From Halieaceae bacterium UBA6060 (GTDB lineage: Bacteria > Pseudomonadota > Gammaproteobacteria > Pseudomonadales > Halieaceae), in contig DIYG01000053.1 of NCBI GenBank assembly GCA_002428935.1, positions 1 through 53,810 of the forward strand: DNA of 53,810 nucleotides. The letters are read 5' to 3'. The notes below the pieces were generated by a model that saw only the letters and a program-made list of their open reading frames with translations, was not told the origin of the DNA and did no database searches. The position numbers and the translations under genes were made by a program. Below, one piece after another: positions 7,806 to 17,443 of this stretch (positions within the stretch are counted from its first letter, which is position 1; each line of letters opens with the position of its first letter).

Positions 7806-8033
7806 TTAGTTGGCGCTACGAATCCAGTTGTTGTCGTCTGCGATGTCGGCGCTCTGACGGGCCCTTGGGTGCAGCTGGGCAAAATCCCGCTCCACATAGG
7901 CGTTATGGCGCGCCGGCTTGCGGAACTTAATAGCGCGCAGAAAAGCCGCGAGGCTGTTGCTGCGTTCGTTCCGGTCGAGACGTTCACTGTTTCTTCCAGC
8001 ACTCGTAGTGCTTTTTGTAATGACCTGGGTCAT
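7806..8033 (-). CDS. Small hypothetical protein, 75 residues
   Basis: I do not recognise this protein. It is a soluble, arginine-rich 75-residue frame with no membrane segment. The ATG at 8031-8033 has a good ribosome binding site (AGGAAC, about 8 bases upstream), and the composition is that of a normal protein, with several aromatic and acidic residues such as AYVERDFAQL. It stands alone, convergent with the sulfotransferase-like gene and divergent from the class I aminotransferase 200 bases away. The ribosome binding site is the main argument that it is real. Confidence 0.5.
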   Translation of the reverse strand: MTQVITKSTTSAGRNSERLDRNERSNSLAAFLRAIKFRKPARHNAYVERDFAQLHPRARQSADIADDNNWIRSAN

Positions 8034-8234
8034 GGGTTAGTTCCTATTGGTCTAAGGTCGGTAGCATAGTTCTTGGACGTTACGCAACAAGGTAAAAGTC
8101 CCTATAACTTTTGTGAAAAATCCGCATACCGAAAATTCAACAGAGCTACCCCAGGTTTACGGTTCTCTTGATCAAACCCATCGCGTATTCTCGGAACTCG
8201 TTTTTCGCTGTGCATATTTTCAGGATTTCCCGTC

Positions 8235-9422
8235 ATGCTTGATGTACTTCCCCGGCTCCCCGATGACCCTATTCTCGGCCTGGCGGCGGCCTGCCGCGCC
8301 GACCCCAATCCCCAAAAGGTCGATCTCACCCTCGGCATCTATATGGATGACGAAGGTGTATGCCCGGTTTTCGGTGCCATCAGCGAGGCCCAGACAGCCC
8401 TGGTAGCGGAAGAAATCAGCAAGGCCTATTTGCCACCGGCGGGGGTTGCGGACTTCAACAATGGCATGCAGCGTTTGGTCCTCGGTCAAGACAGCGCGGC
8501 CCTGGCCGACGGTCGAGTCAGCAGTATTCAGGCGCCTGGCGGTTGCGGTGCCCTGCGCATCGGCGCGGAGATCATTCAGGCGGCGGCGCCGGGCGCCAAG
8601 GTGTGGGTATCGGACCCCACCTGGCCTGTACATATACCGCTCCTGGGCAGTGTCGGCCTCACCTTTGAGACTTACCGTTACTACGATGCGTCCACCCACG
8701 GGGTGAACTTCGACGCCATGGTGGAGGATCTGAAACAGGCGGGCTCCGGCGACCTGGTGCTACTCCACGGCTGTTGCCACAATCCCTGCGGGGCCGATCT
8801 GTCCATGGATCAGTGGGAGACCATCGGTTCCATGGCAGAAGCCCAGGGCTTTATGCCGTTTATCGATATCGCCTATCAGGGATTGGGGGATGGCCTGGAA
8901 GCGGATGCGGCGGGTCTCCGTCATCTGGCCGCTCGTTTACCCGAAATGATTGTTGCGGCTTCCTGCTCCAAGAACATGGGTCTGTACCGGGAACGTACCG
9001 GATGCACGATTTTCCTATGCAAAGATAAAGACAACGCCGATGCCCTTTTAAGCCAGGCGAAGGTGGCGGCGCGACGGGTCTACTCCATGCCACCGGCCCA
9101 TGGGGCGTTGCTGGCCGGACGGGTTCTTGCCGATGCGGCACTAACCAGCCAATGGCAAGACGAGCTTGAGACCATGTGCGCCCGTATCAACGGTTTGCGC
9201 AGTGATCTGGTGCTCAAGCTCCAAGAGGCCACCGGAAGAGACTTCGAATTCATTCGCAAGGAAAAAGGCATGTTCTCCTTCCTTGGTCTCTCGGCGGACC
9301 AGGTAAAGGACCTACGCGAAAAGCACAGCGTGTATATGTTGGGGTCATCGCGAATCAATGTGGCCGGTGTGAACAGTCGCAACATCGACTACCTGGCCAA
9401 GGCGATTGCCGACGTCATTTAA
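8235..9422 (+). CDS. Aromatic/aspartate aminotransferase, class I (TyrB/AspC-like)
   Basis: A 395-residue fold-type I aminotransferase of the aspartate/tyrosine group, of normal length for TyrB and AspC. Visible features are HNPCG (Asn183), the PLP-contacting FIDIAYQG (Asp211, Tyr214), the Schiff-base lysine Lys246 in CSKNMGLYRER, and the carboxylate-binding arginine in SSRINVAGVN near the C terminus. It should interconvert aspartate or aromatic amino acids with their 2-oxo acids using 2-oxoglutarate. Aromatic versus aspartate preference cannot be decided by eye. The 3' end converges on uup with only 15 bases between the two stops. Confidence 0.88.
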   Translation: MLDVLPRLPDDPILGLAAACRADPNPQKVDLTLGIYMDDEGVCPVFGAISEAQTALVAEEISKAYLPPAGVADFNNGMQRLVLGQDSAALADGRVSSIQAPGGCGALRIGAEIIQAAAPGAKVWVSDPTWPVHIPLLGSVGLTFETYRYYDASTHGVNFDAMVEDLKQAGSGDLVLLHGCCHNPCGADLSMDQWETIGSMAEAQGFMPFIDIAYQGLGDGLEADAAGLRHLAARLPEMIVAASCSKNMGLYRERTGCTIFLCKDKDNADALLSQAKVAARRVYSMPPAHGALLAGRVLADAALTSQWQDELETMCARINGLRSDLVLKLQEATGRDFEFIRKEKGMFSFLGLSADQVKDLREKHSVYMLGSSRINVAGVNSRNIDYLAKAIADVI

Positions 9423-9437
9423 GGTTGTGACGAAGGC

Positions 9438-11336
9438 CTAGGACCGGTCTTCCAGATCGGTCCAACGCTCCAGCTTTCCTTCAAGCTGCAGTCCGAGTTC
9501 TGAGAGTTCCCGGAGCAGGGCTTCTACCTCCTCGGCGGGTCGTTCGTAGAACGACGGATCGCTGCTCAGGCCTTCCAGCTCTTGCTGCCGGTCTTCGAGG
9601 GCTTCGATTTCTCCTGGAAGGGCTTCCAGTTCTCTCTGCTCTTTGTAGCTGAGCTTTTTCTTTGGTTCCGGTTTGCCGGGGTTGTCGCGGGCTTGTTTGG
9701 GCTGAGGCTCTTCCCGGGCGGCTGAAGCTTCGTTTGCGGGTGTGTCCAGGGCGACTAGCCGACCGCCCCGCGCTTCCCAGTCGCTAAAGCCTCCCGCCTG
9801 CTCTTCAAGACTGCCGTCGCCAGGAAGCACAACGATGCTGGTAACCACATTGTCCATGAACGCCCGATCGTGACTGACCAGGAGCACCGTACCCTGGAAC
9901 TCCATGAGTAATTCTTCGAGAAGTTCGAGGGTTTCAATGTCCAGATCGTTGGTAGGCTCATCGAGAATAAGTAGGTTCACCGGTCGACTAAACAGTGCCG
10001 CGAGCACGGCCCGGTTTTGCTCGCCCCCCGATAAGGCGCCGACGGGTGTTCTAAGGCGCTCCGGAGCGAAAAGAAAATCACCCAGATAGGACACCGCGTG
10101 GCGCTGTTTGCCAGCGATATCGAGAAACTCTCGACCTTCACAAATGTTGTCGATGAGATTTTTATCGGGATCCAGTTGTGTCCGGGACTGATCTCCGTAG
10201 GCAATTTCCAACTTACTGCCGAGCTGTACACGACCCGCGTCGGGACTTAGGCCACCGGTGAGGACACGAATCAAGGTGCTTTTGCCGGCCCCATTGGGGC
10301 CGACAATGCCGATGCGATCCCCCCGCTGGATGAGCAGGGAGCAGCGATCAAGGATCTGTCGCCCGCCCAGCTTGACGCTTACCTGATCCAGCTCGGCGAC
10401 GCGTTTACCGGAGCGATCCGCGGCATCCAACTGGAGCTTCGCCCGACCCGTGCGTTCTCGACGTTGCTGGCGTTCTTCACGCATGGCTTTCAGAGCCCGT
10501 ACCCGCCCCTCGTTGCGGGTACGGCGAGCCTTGATTCCCTGACGAATCCAACGCTCTTCCTCCGAGAGGCGGCGATCAAACAGTGCGTTGGCCTTTTCCT
10601 CGGCGGCGAGCTGCTGTTCCCGATGTCGAAGAAAGCCCTGGTAGTGCCCCTTCCAAACATTGAGCTGACCGCGGTCCAACTCCGCGATGTGATCGGCCAC
10701 CCCCTGCAGGAAACGGCGGTCGTGGGTGATCAGCACCAGGGCACAGCTTAGCTTCGTGAGCTGTTCTTGAAGCCATTCAATGGCGGGGATGTCCAGATGG
10801 TTTGTAGGTTCGTCCAGAAGAAGAATATCTGGCTCACAAACCAGGGCTCGCGCCAGCGCCGCCCGACGACGCCAACCCCCGGAAAGAGACTCAAGACTCG
10901 CGTCGGCATTCAGCTCAAGATCGCTGAGGGTGCGGTGTACGCGCTGCTCCAAAGACCAACCGTCGACAGTCTCCAGAGCCTGTTGAACCTTCTCCAATGC
11001 CTGGAGATCGGTGTCTTCCGCCGCGATGAGGGCCGCGTAGCGCTGTAGGAGCTGTCCTGCCTCTGCCAGGCCGCCCGCCACGTAATCAAAAACCTGCGTC
11101 TTATCGGCTTTGGGCAGTTCCTGTTCCAGTCGTGCGATGCGGGTTCCCGGGCGCAGCCAGCGCGTGCCGCTGTCCAGGACTATCTCGCCGGCCACGATGC
11201 GAAGAAGCGTGCTTTTGCCGGCCCCGTTGCGCCCCAAAAGACCTATCCGTTGTCCGGCTTCGATGGTCAGTTCGACATCGTCCAGGAGCACCTGGGTTCC
11301 ATAGTGAAGGCTGGCCTGATCAAGGCGAAGAAGCAC
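9438..11336 (-). CDS. uup: ABC-F family ATPase Uup
   Basis: A cytoplasmic ABC-F protein with two ATP-binding cassettes and no membrane domain. Walker A motifs GRNGAGKST (about 35-43) and GPNGAGKST (about 346-354), signatures LSGGW and LSGGE, and two DEPTN Walker B segments are present. A charged C-terminal extension (last ~90 residues, rich in E, K and L) forms the coiled coil typical of Uup. Uup acts on ribosomes and DNA branch intermediates. The frame is open to an ATG at 11432, but the protein then starts with 32 unrelated residues. The GTG at 11334-11336 gives 632 residues and the normal beginning LLRLDQASLHYG, so I use it. It is divergent from the acetoacetyl-CoA synthetase gene. Confidence 0.9.
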   Translation of the reverse strand: MLLRLDQASLHYGTQVLLDDVELTIEAGQRIGLLGRNGAGKSTLLRIVAGEIVLDSGTRWLRPGTRIARLEQELPKADKTQVFDYVAGGLAEAGQLLQRYAALIAAEDTDLQALEKVQQALETVDGWSLEQRVHRTLSDLELNADASLESLSGGWRRRAALARALVCEPDILLLDEPTNHLDIPAIEWLQEQLTKLSCALVLITHDRRFLQGVADHIAELDRGQLNVWKGHYQGFLRHREQQLAAEEKANALFDRRLSEEERWIRQGIKARRTRNEGRVRALKAMREERQQRRERTGRAKLQLDAADRSGKRVAELDQVSVKLGGRQILDRCSLLIQRGDRIGIVGPNGAGKSTLIRVLTGGLSPDAGRVQLGSKLEIAYGDQSRTQLDPDKNLIDNICEGREFLDIAGKQRHAVSYLGDFLFAPERLRTPVGALSGGEQNRAVLAALFSRPVNLLILDEPTNDLDIETLELLEELLMEFQGTVLLVSHDRAFMDNVVTSIVVLPGDGSLEEQAGGFSDWEARGGRLVALDTPANEASAAREEPQPKQARDNPGKPEPKKKLSYKEQRELEALPGEIEALEDRQQELEGLSSDPSFYERPAEEVEALLRELSELGLQLEGKLERWTDLEDRS

Positions 11337-11479
11337 GGGTATTCTCGGTTGCCACGGCGAAGCCGCGCATTCTACCCGTTCGGGCGACGATACCGTGGCT
11401 GGCGTGTTGAAGAACATGGCTCCCGTGGCCAAGGCGCGCTAACTGTGCAATTCTCCGCTCCCCGAAGCAGGAGATGGTC

Positions 11480-13432
11480 ATGACCAAACCGTTGTGGATT
11501 CCCAGCCCCGAGCGCATCGAAGCGGAACCTCTAACAGCCTTTCAACATTTCGCCGCCGCCCGTGGAGGTTTGCGTGCCGACAGTGACTACGAGAGCCTGC
11601 ACCGCTGGTCCGTTGGGGAACCGGAAGCCTTTTGGGGCGCCCTGTGGGACTTTTGCCAACCTCTTAGCGAAGGGGCATCGGAACCGGTGTTGACCGATGG
11701 CGATTGCTTTCTCGGCGCGAATTGGTTTCCAGGCCTGCGTTTCAACTACGCCGAGAATCTGCTCCGACGCAGGGGTGACGACACGGCACTTATAGGCCTG
11801 TTAGAGCAGGGAGAGGCGCGTCGCTATAGCTGGGATGAACTACACCGGGCCGTGGCCGGTGTGGCGGCGGCGCTAAGGGATCTGGGCGTGACTCCCGGTG
11901 ACCGGGTCGCGGGTTTTATGCCCAATGTCCCGGAAACCGTCATCGCGATGCTGGCCACCGCGAGTATTGGCGCGGTCTGGTCTTCCTGCTCGCCGGACTT
12001 CGGTTTCTCGGGCGTATTGGATCGTTTCGGGCAGATCGCTCCGAAAGTGCTGTTCTCTGCGGATGGCTACGTCTACAACGGCAAGCATTGCGATAGCCTT
12101 GAGCGGCTGACGCAGATTGTCGAGGCTATCGATAGCATTGAGGCGGTGTTCGTGGTTCCTCTCCTGGATGACTCCCCGGATCTCTCCGCCATCGCATCCG
12201 CTAAGTTGTTCACGGATCTGCTCACCGCCGACCCGCCGCCTCTGGTTTACGAACGTCTGGCCTTCGATCATCCACTGTTCATCATGTACTCGTCGGGCAC
12301 CACCGGTGTCCCCAAATGCATAGTCCACAGCGCCGGTGGAACCTTGATTCAGCATCTGAAGGAGCATCGGTTACAGGTGGGCCTGAGGCCGACCGATGTG
12401 TTTTTCTACTTTACGACCTGTGGCTGGATGATGTGGAACTGGCTGGTGTCGGGTCTCGCCAGCGAGGCGACCTTGCTTCTCTACGACGGGTCTCCCTTCG
12501 CCGAAGACGGGGAGCGACTGCTCAACGCTATCGATGAGTATGACGTCGCCGTGTTTGGCACCAGCGCCAAGTTCATTGCCGCCCTGGAAAAAGCCGGTAA
12601 ACGCCCAGCCCAAAGCCATGAGTTGAGCCGGCTGCGTAGCATCCTCTCCACCGGGTCGCCGCTGTCCCACGAGAGCTTTGAGTATGTCTATCGGGACTTC
12701 AAGACCGACGTTTGTCTGTCCAGCATCTCTGGCGGCACGGATATCTTGTCCTGTTTTGTAGGTGGAGCACCGGTCCTGCCTGTGTACAGTGGTGAGATTC
12801 AGGCTGCGGGACTGGGGATGGCGGTGGAGATCTGGAACGATGAGGGACAGCCCGTTCGCGGGGAGAAGGGCGAGCTTGTCTGTGTTCGTCCGTTTCCCTC
12901 CTGTCCTTTGGGTTTCTGGAATGATCCCGATGATGTGAAGTTCCACGGCGCCTATTTTGATAGCTGGCCGAATATCTGGGCCCATGGCGACTATGGGGAA
13001 ATAACGACCCATGGCGGCTTTGTGATTCACGGTCGCTCCGACGCGGTGCTCAACCCAGGAGGAGTGCGTATAGGCACGGCGGAAATCTATCGTCAGGTAG
13101 AACGCTTGCCGGAGATCCTCGACAGTGTAGTGATCGGCCAGCGCTGGGAAGACGATGTGCGGGTCGTTCTCTTTGTGATGCTGCGCGAAGATGCCGTTCT
13201 TGATGAAGCCCTGGAGCAACGCATTCGCCAGGCCATTCGCCAAAACACCACCCCTCGTCATGTGCCGGCGAAGATTCTCTCTGTGGCGGATATTCCGCGA
13301 ACCATCAGCGGTAAGATCGTAGAGCTAGCGGTGCGTAATGTGGTTCATGGGGAGCCCGTAAAGAATACGGATGCCCTGGCAAACCCCGAGGCCCTGGAAC
13401 ACTTCCGCCAGCGTCCCGAGTTGGCGGACTGA
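11480..13432 (+). CDS. Acetoacetyl-CoA synthetase (acetoacetate-CoA ligase)
   Basis: A 650-residue member of the acyl-adenylate-forming family, of the length and N-terminal layout (ACAS_N-like, WF-GLRFNYAENLL) of acetoacetyl-CoA synthetase rather than acetyl-CoA synthetase. The P-loop-like YSSGTTGVPK, the TTCGWMMWNWL segment and a C-terminal TISGK lysine are visible. It would activate acetoacetate to acetoacetyl-CoA for ketone body or PHB-type metabolism. The ribosome binding site AGGAG (11469-11473) abuts a first ATG at 11474 but is 6 bases from the ATG at 11480, so I start there. A two-component system follows after 5 bases. Confidence 0.88.
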   Translation: MTKPLWIPSPERIEAEPLTAFQHFAAARGGLRADSDYESLHRWSVGEPEAFWGALWDFCQPLSEGASEPVLTDGDCFLGANWFPGLRFNYAENLLRRRGDDTALIGLLEQGEARRYSWDELHRAVAGVAAALRDLGVTPGDRVAGFMPNVPETVIAMLATASIGAVWSSCSPDFGFSGVLDRFGQIAPKVLFSADGYVYNGKHCDSLERLTQIVEAIDSIEAVFVVPLLDDSPDLSAIASAKLFTDLLTADPPPLVYERLAFDHPLFIMYSSGTTGVPKCIVHSAGGTLIQHLKEHRLQVGLRPTDVFFYFTTCGWMMWNWLVSGLASEATLLLYDGSPFAEDGERLLNAIDEYDVAVFGTSAKFIAALEKAGKRPAQSHELSRLRSILSTGSPLSHESFEYVYRDFKTDVCLSSISGGTDILSCFVGGAPVLPVYSGEIQAAGLGMAVEIWNDEGQPVRGEKGELVCVRPFPSCPLGFWNDPDDVKFHGAYFDSWPNIWAHGDYGEITTHGGFVIHGRSDAVLNPGGVRIGTAEIYRQVERLPEILDSVVIGQRWEDDVRVVLFVMLREDAVLDEALEQRIRQAIRQNTTPRHVPAKILSVADIPRTISGKIVELAVRNVVHGEPVKNTDALANPEALEHFRQRPELAD

Positions 13433-13437
13433 GGATC

Positions 13438-14136
13438 GTGAGTAACGTGGTACCAGACACCCCGCCGGCCACGGTGTTGTTGGTCGAGGACGATGCGGGG
13501 ATCGGTCGAGTGGTTCGCAACGGGTTGCGCAATCATGGCATCGCTGTGGATTGGCTTCGTGAAGCCGCAGGAATCATGGAAATGCTCGAGGCGCGCCATT
13601 ACAACGCCCTGGTGCTTGATCTCATGCTGCCCGACGGCGACGGCTTTGAAATCTGTAAAGCCCTACGGCGGCGAGATATCGCTATTCCCATTTGCATGCT
13701 CACCGCCCGGGATGCCCTGGACGACAAGCTGGAGGGTTTTGCCGTGGGTGCCGATGACTATCTCACCAAACCCTTTGCCATCGATGAACTGGCGGCACGG
13801 CTGCAGGTGCTGTTTCGACGACACCCGGCAGGCGGCGCCGTAAAGCACTGGGATATCGGCGATCTTCAGATCGATACTCGCTCCCGAGAGGCCAGAGTCG
13901 ACGGTAAGGTAATTACCCTGACCCGTCGTGAGTTTGATGTGCTCGCCTATTTTGCGGCCCACGCAGGAGAGGCTATTTCTCGCGAGCGTCTGCTGGACTC
14001 TGTCTGGCATGCGGAGGGCAATGTGGCTTCAAATACCGTCGATGTGTACATCGGCTACCTGAGGAAGAAACTCGCGGCGGTAAGCGCATCAGCGGATATC
14101 CAGTCGGTCCGCGGTGTGGGCTACAAGTTGGTCTAA
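13438..14136 (+). CDS. OmpR/PhoB-family response regulator
   Basis: A 232-residue two-domain regulator. The receiver domain (about 12-125) has the acidic pair Glu17-Asp18/19, phosphoacceptor Asp61 in ALVLDLMLP and Lys111 in YLTKPF. The C-terminal winged helix (about 135-232) carries LTRREFDVL and the end motif VRGVGYKL, typical of DNA-binding OmpR regulators. The GTG start at 13438 lies 5 bases after the acetoacetyl-CoA synthetase stop and 3 bases after a GAGG, a close ribosome binding site. The kinase follows directly, so the three genes form one unit. This makes acetoacetate or fatty-acid status a possible signal, which is inference. Confidence 0.9.
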   Translation: MSNVVPDTPPATVLLVEDDAGIGRVVRNGLRNHGIAVDWLREAAGIMEMLEARHYNALVLDLMLPDGDGFEICKALRRRDIAIPICMLTARDALDDKLEGFAVGADDYLTKPFAIDELAARLQVLFRRHPAGGAVKHWDIGDLQIDTRSREARVDGKVITLTRREFDVLAYFAAHAGEAISRERLLDSVWHAEGNVASNTVDVYIGYLRKKLAAVSASADIQSVRGVGYKLV

Positions 14137-14139
14137 CAC

Positions 14140-15687
14140 GTGTCGATAAAACAGTTGCTGACGCTGGCCACCCTGAGCATCGCCGCGTTGCTGGTCATCA
14201 GCGCGGCGTTCTCCCTGTGGGTCTTTTCTTCGACGGAAGCTCAGCTCGCTCGGGCTCTGGTGTCTTATGAGCAACTCAGTATCGCGACGGGGCTGGAGAC
14301 GGACGCGGCGCGGGCCTTACTGGCGCAGACCCAGCGCCGACAGGGTATGGAAGCGCCAGCGCCACTCCTGGTGAAACGTCGCGATGTCGATGTGTCCATC
14401 GAATCCTTGATCGCTCGCATCCGCGATGAAATTGGCGGTCTTGAGGACCCCAATGAGCAGGCCACGGAGGCCGAGGAATTTGTGGCCGCGTTCGCGATAC
14501 GCGAAAGCTATGCCCGTCTGTGGCGTGGTCTGGAAGAGGCACCGCGGGCAAGTGGCCCACCCCTTGACCAGCAGGCCCTGGCATTCTTTCTGGATCTGGA
14601 TGGCCAACTGGATGCCGTGGTCGGTGATGAGCGAGCGGAAGTCGGGGCGGCATTGGAGCGGTTGGAGGCGTTGCGCAGCCGCCTGCGAAGCTACGCCCTG
14701 GGAGCCACCCTTGCCGCCGTGCTGGCCATCGTCGCCGCTGCGATATTCAGTTATCAGGCCCTCATGCGCCCCCTTCGAGCTTTGGATGCGGGATCTTCAG
14801 AGCTGGCCTCAGGGAACATTGCCCACCGTATCAAGACTCAAGGGCCTCCCGAGTTGAGTCAGCTTGCAGAAAGGCTGAATCACATGGCTGCACGCCTTGA
14901 GAGTCAGCGTAGTGCCTTGCGAGAGAGTAATGAACGTCTCGAGCAGACCGTTGCGGAACGCACTGCGGAGCTGGCCGACAAGGCCGAGCGGCTGCAACGC
15001 ATCGATGCCTCAAGACGGCTGTTTTTCGCCAAGGTGGGTCATGAGTTACGTACGCCTTTGACGGTTCTTTTGGGAGAAACGGAAGTGGCGCTGGGACACC
15101 AGGAGGCCACCGCAGACGCTTATCGCGATGCCCTGGAGCACATCGGTGCCAGTGGCGAGTTGTTGAAGCGGCGTATTGCGGATCTGATGGCGGTAGCTCG
15201 TTCCGATGATGGGCGTTTGCAGGTCACACGGGAAGCCACAGATCTCGTTGCCGTGACCCGCTCGGCCGTGGATGCCACGAAAAGCTACGCGCGATCGAAT
15301 GGTGTGGCACTGGTGTTGAAAGAAGGCAGCGAAGAACTGCAGGCCCACGCTGATGCGGATTGGTTGCGTCAGGCCCTCATGGCATTGATCGATAACGCCA
15401 TCAAGTTTTCTCCGCCGGACGGGGATGTATCCCTGGGGGTGGCCGTCGAGTCCGGGGAGGGCGTTATAGAAATTCTCGACCGCGGTGCGGGAGTTAGCCA
15501 GGAGGAACTTCCGCTTCTGGCGCAACCGTATTTTCAGGGTGAGAACGTATCGGGCAGGGCCGGCACGGGCTTGGGTCTGGCGGTCGCCCATTGGGTAGTA
15601 GAGCAACACCAGGGGCACATGAGCTTCGCCAATCGTTCTGGTGGCGGTTTGCGGGTGGCCTTGCATCTGCCCACGGCGGCGTCCTAG
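14140..15687 (+). CDS. Membrane sensor histidine kinase
   Basis: A 515-residue kinase with two membrane helices (about 8-29 and 186-206) enclosing a roughly 155-residue periplasmic sensor region without recognised fold. A HAMP domain (about 207-260), a coiled-coil linker, and the HisKA box with His301 in KVGHELRTPL follow. The ATPase domain has an N box (LIDNAIKFSPP), DRGAG and GTGLGLAV. The GTG start is 3 bases after the regulator stop. It is the cognate kinase of the preceding OmpR-type regulator by position. The ligand is unknown. Confidence 0.9.
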   Translation: MSIKQLLTLATLSIAALLVISAAFSLWVFSSTEAQLARALVSYEQLSIATGLETDAARALLAQTQRRQGMEAPAPLLVKRRDVDVSIESLIARIRDEIGGLEDPNEQATEAEEFVAAFAIRESYARLWRGLEEAPRASGPPLDQQALAFFLDLDGQLDAVVGDERAEVGAALERLEALRSRLRSYALGATLAAVLAIVAAAIFSYQALMRPLRALDAGSSELASGNIAHRIKTQGPPELSQLAERLNHMAARLESQRSALRESNERLEQTVAERTAELADKAERLQRIDASRRLFFAKVGHELRTPLTVLLGETEVALGHQEATADAYRDALEHIGASGELLKRRIADLMAVARSDDGRLQVTREATDLVAVTRSAVDATKSYARSNGVALVLKEGSEELQAHADADWLRQALMALIDNAIKFSPPDGDVSLGVAVESGEGVIEILDRGAGVSQEELPLLAQPYFQGENVSGRAGTGLGLAVAHWVVEQHQGHMSFANRSGGGLRVALHLPTAAS

Positions 15688-15797
15688 CCCAGTCGAGAGA
15701 TAGCCCTTCCGTCTCTAAACCCCTATCCCGCCGCCTTGCGCACTGGGTTTTAGCGGATCGATTCCGCTATCATTGCGCCCGCATTTTTGGTGTCCGA

Positions 15798-16871
15798 ATG
15801 TTTTCTCGAGCCTATCAACCCCATCACGATCGCCTTCTCGCTCTCTGGTTGCTTACCTGTGCCGTGGTCATTTACGGCATGATTCTTCTCGGCGGTGTCA
15901 CCCGTTTGACAGAGTCCGGTCTGTCTATGGTGGAGTGGCGACCGATCATGGGTATCTGGCCACCGATCGGCGAGGCGGCGTGGCTCGCGGTCTTTGAGAA
16001 GTACCAGCAATTCCCCGAGTACCAAAAGATTAACCAGGGAATGAGCCTGGGTGAATTCAAGGTGATCTTTATGTACGAGTACCTGCACCGGGTGCTCGGC
16101 CGTTTGATTGGCCTGTTGTTTGGATTGCCCCTACTGTTTTTTGCCCTGCGCGGCATGATTCGGCCGGGCCTGATGCCTAAACTTCTTGTGCTGCTGTTTC
16201 TCGGTGGTTGCCAGGGCCTTCTGGGCTGGTACATGGTACAGAGCGGTCTTGTGGATCGTCCCAGCGTCTCCCAGTATCGCCTCACGGCTCACCTGGGTTT
16301 GGCGGTGGCGCTGTATGCGGCGATTGTTTGGCAGTGTCTGGGACTGTGGTCAACGGCATCGGGATCCGCTTCGAAACCAGGCCCGGAACCCACGCCAGAG
16401 CCGCTATCAAGCCTTGCGCGCTGGGCACTCCCCCTAACGGTGTTGGTGTTTTTGATGATCCTCAGCGGTGGTCTCGTCGCCGGCACGGATGCAGGCTTTT
16501 CCTATCCCACCTGGCCGAAGATGGGACCGGGATTTTTCCCGCCGGGATTGTACGAGGGTTCGCCCGCGTGGCTTGCGGCCTTTGAGGACGTAACCACGAT
16601 CCAGTTCAACCACCGGCTTTTTGCTTATCTGCTGTTTTTTCTTGTCGGCGGCTTCGGCCTGGCGGTTGTTCGACGCGCTCCCCATGGGCGTCAGCGTCTG
16701 GCCGGGGGCGCTGTGATTGCAGTTCTTTTGGTGCAGCTTGTCCTGGGCATCAGCACCCTCCTGACCCACGTGGCGGTGCCCGTCGCTGCGGCCCATCAGG
16801 GCGGAGCAATTCTATTGCTGACAATGATGTTGATTACCGCCCACGGTTTGCGCCGGCCTAGCGGTAGCTGA
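15798..16871 (+). CDS. Heme A synthase (COX15/CtaA family)
   Basis: A 357-residue integral membrane protein with eight predicted helices arranged as two four-helix halves. The four conserved heme-binding histidines are present: His97 in EYLHRVLGR, His165 in TAHLGL, His272 in QFNHRLFAY and His333 in AAHQGG, with Glu94 nearby. It oxidises the heme O methyl group to give heme A for aa3-type cytochrome oxidase. The frame is open further upstream, but the first 69 residues would overlap the kinase gene and look non-coding, so the ATG at 15798 is chosen. No other cox or heme O synthase gene is nearby. The 3' end overlaps the convergent XRE-cupin gene by 14 bases. Confidence 0.9.
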   Translation: MFSRAYQPHHDRLLALWLLTCAVVIYGMILLGGVTRLTESGLSMVEWRPIMGIWPPIGEAAWLAVFEKYQQFPEYQKINQGMSLGEFKVIFMYEYLHRVLGRLIGLLFGLPLLFFALRGMIRPGLMPKLLVLLFLGGCQGLLGWYMVQSGLVDRPSVSQYRLTAHLGLAVALYAAIVWQCLGLWSTASGSASKPGPEPTPEPLSSLARWALPLTVLVFLMILSGGLVAGTDAGFSYPTWPKMGPGFFPPGLYEGSPAWLAAFEDVTTIQFNHRLFAYLLFFLVGGFGLAVVRRAPHGRQRLAGGAVIAVLLVQLVLGISTLLTHVAVPVAAAHQGGAILLLTMMLITAHGLRRPSGS

Positions 16872-17418
16872 CCACCAGATAACCTTCCAGGGGGGCATCT
16901 CCCTCACAGCGAATACAGTGAGGAACGTCCGCCCGATAGTGGGCTGTGTCTCCAGCGGCGAGGCGGATGTCGCTGGTTCCGGCGCGAACCCTCGCGCCGC
17001 CCTGAGCCACGGAAAACATTTCCCGGGTCCCTTCAAAGTGTGCCGCGCTGGAAAGTTCTGCACCCGGTTGCAGACTGATGGCATAAAACTCGATGTTCTT
17101 CTCGAGCTGTAAGGGCGATAGGGTGCGCAACTCGCACTCCCCATCGGCGCGAAACAGTGTGCCTGGATCGTTGCCTCGGACCACGTCGATACGATTTCCC
17201 GCTTCGGGATCGTCTACCAGTTCACCGATGCTGATGCCAAAGGTCTGCGCGATGCGCTGGGTGACTGCAAGGGTCGGGTTAGCCTTGCCTCGTTCGATCT
17301 GGCTCAGCATGGACCGGCTGACTCCGGAAGCCGCCGCTAACTGCTCCAGAGTCATGGATTGCAGTTGCCGCAACTGGCTGACGCGCTCGCCGAGGAGCCT
17401 GCTGGTGGAGTCACTCAT
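16858..17418 (-). CDS. XRE-family regulator with C-terminal cupin domain
   Basis: A 186-residue protein with an N-terminal helix-turn-helix (about 10-65, LEQLAAASGVSRSMLSQIERG) and a C-terminal cupin_2 barrel (about 110-185, including AAHFEGTREMF and GDTAHYRADVPH). Regulators of this type often control amino-acid or polyamine catabolism, with the cupin as effector domain. It lies 25 bases downstream of the amidase stop on the same strand, so the two are probably co-transcribed and the regulator may control the amidase. The end overlaps heme A synthase tail to tail. Confidence 0.9.
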   Translation of the reverse strand: MSDSTSRLLGERVSQLRQLQSMTLEQLAAASGVSRSMLSQIERGKANPTLAVTQRIAQTFGISIGELVDDPEAGNRIDVVRGNDPGTLFRADGECELRTLSPLQLEKNIEFYAISLQPGAELSSAAHFEGTREMFSVAQGGARVRAGTSDIRLAAGDTAHYRADVPHCIRCEGDAPLEGYLVVSYR

Positions 17419-17443
17419 GCCCGGAGTATAAGCCCGTCGTTTC

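Noticed and set aside
12371..13261. A 296-codon antisense frame inside the acetoacetyl-CoA synthetase gene
   Set aside because: Shadow of a gene with all adenylation motifs; its translation shows no domain.
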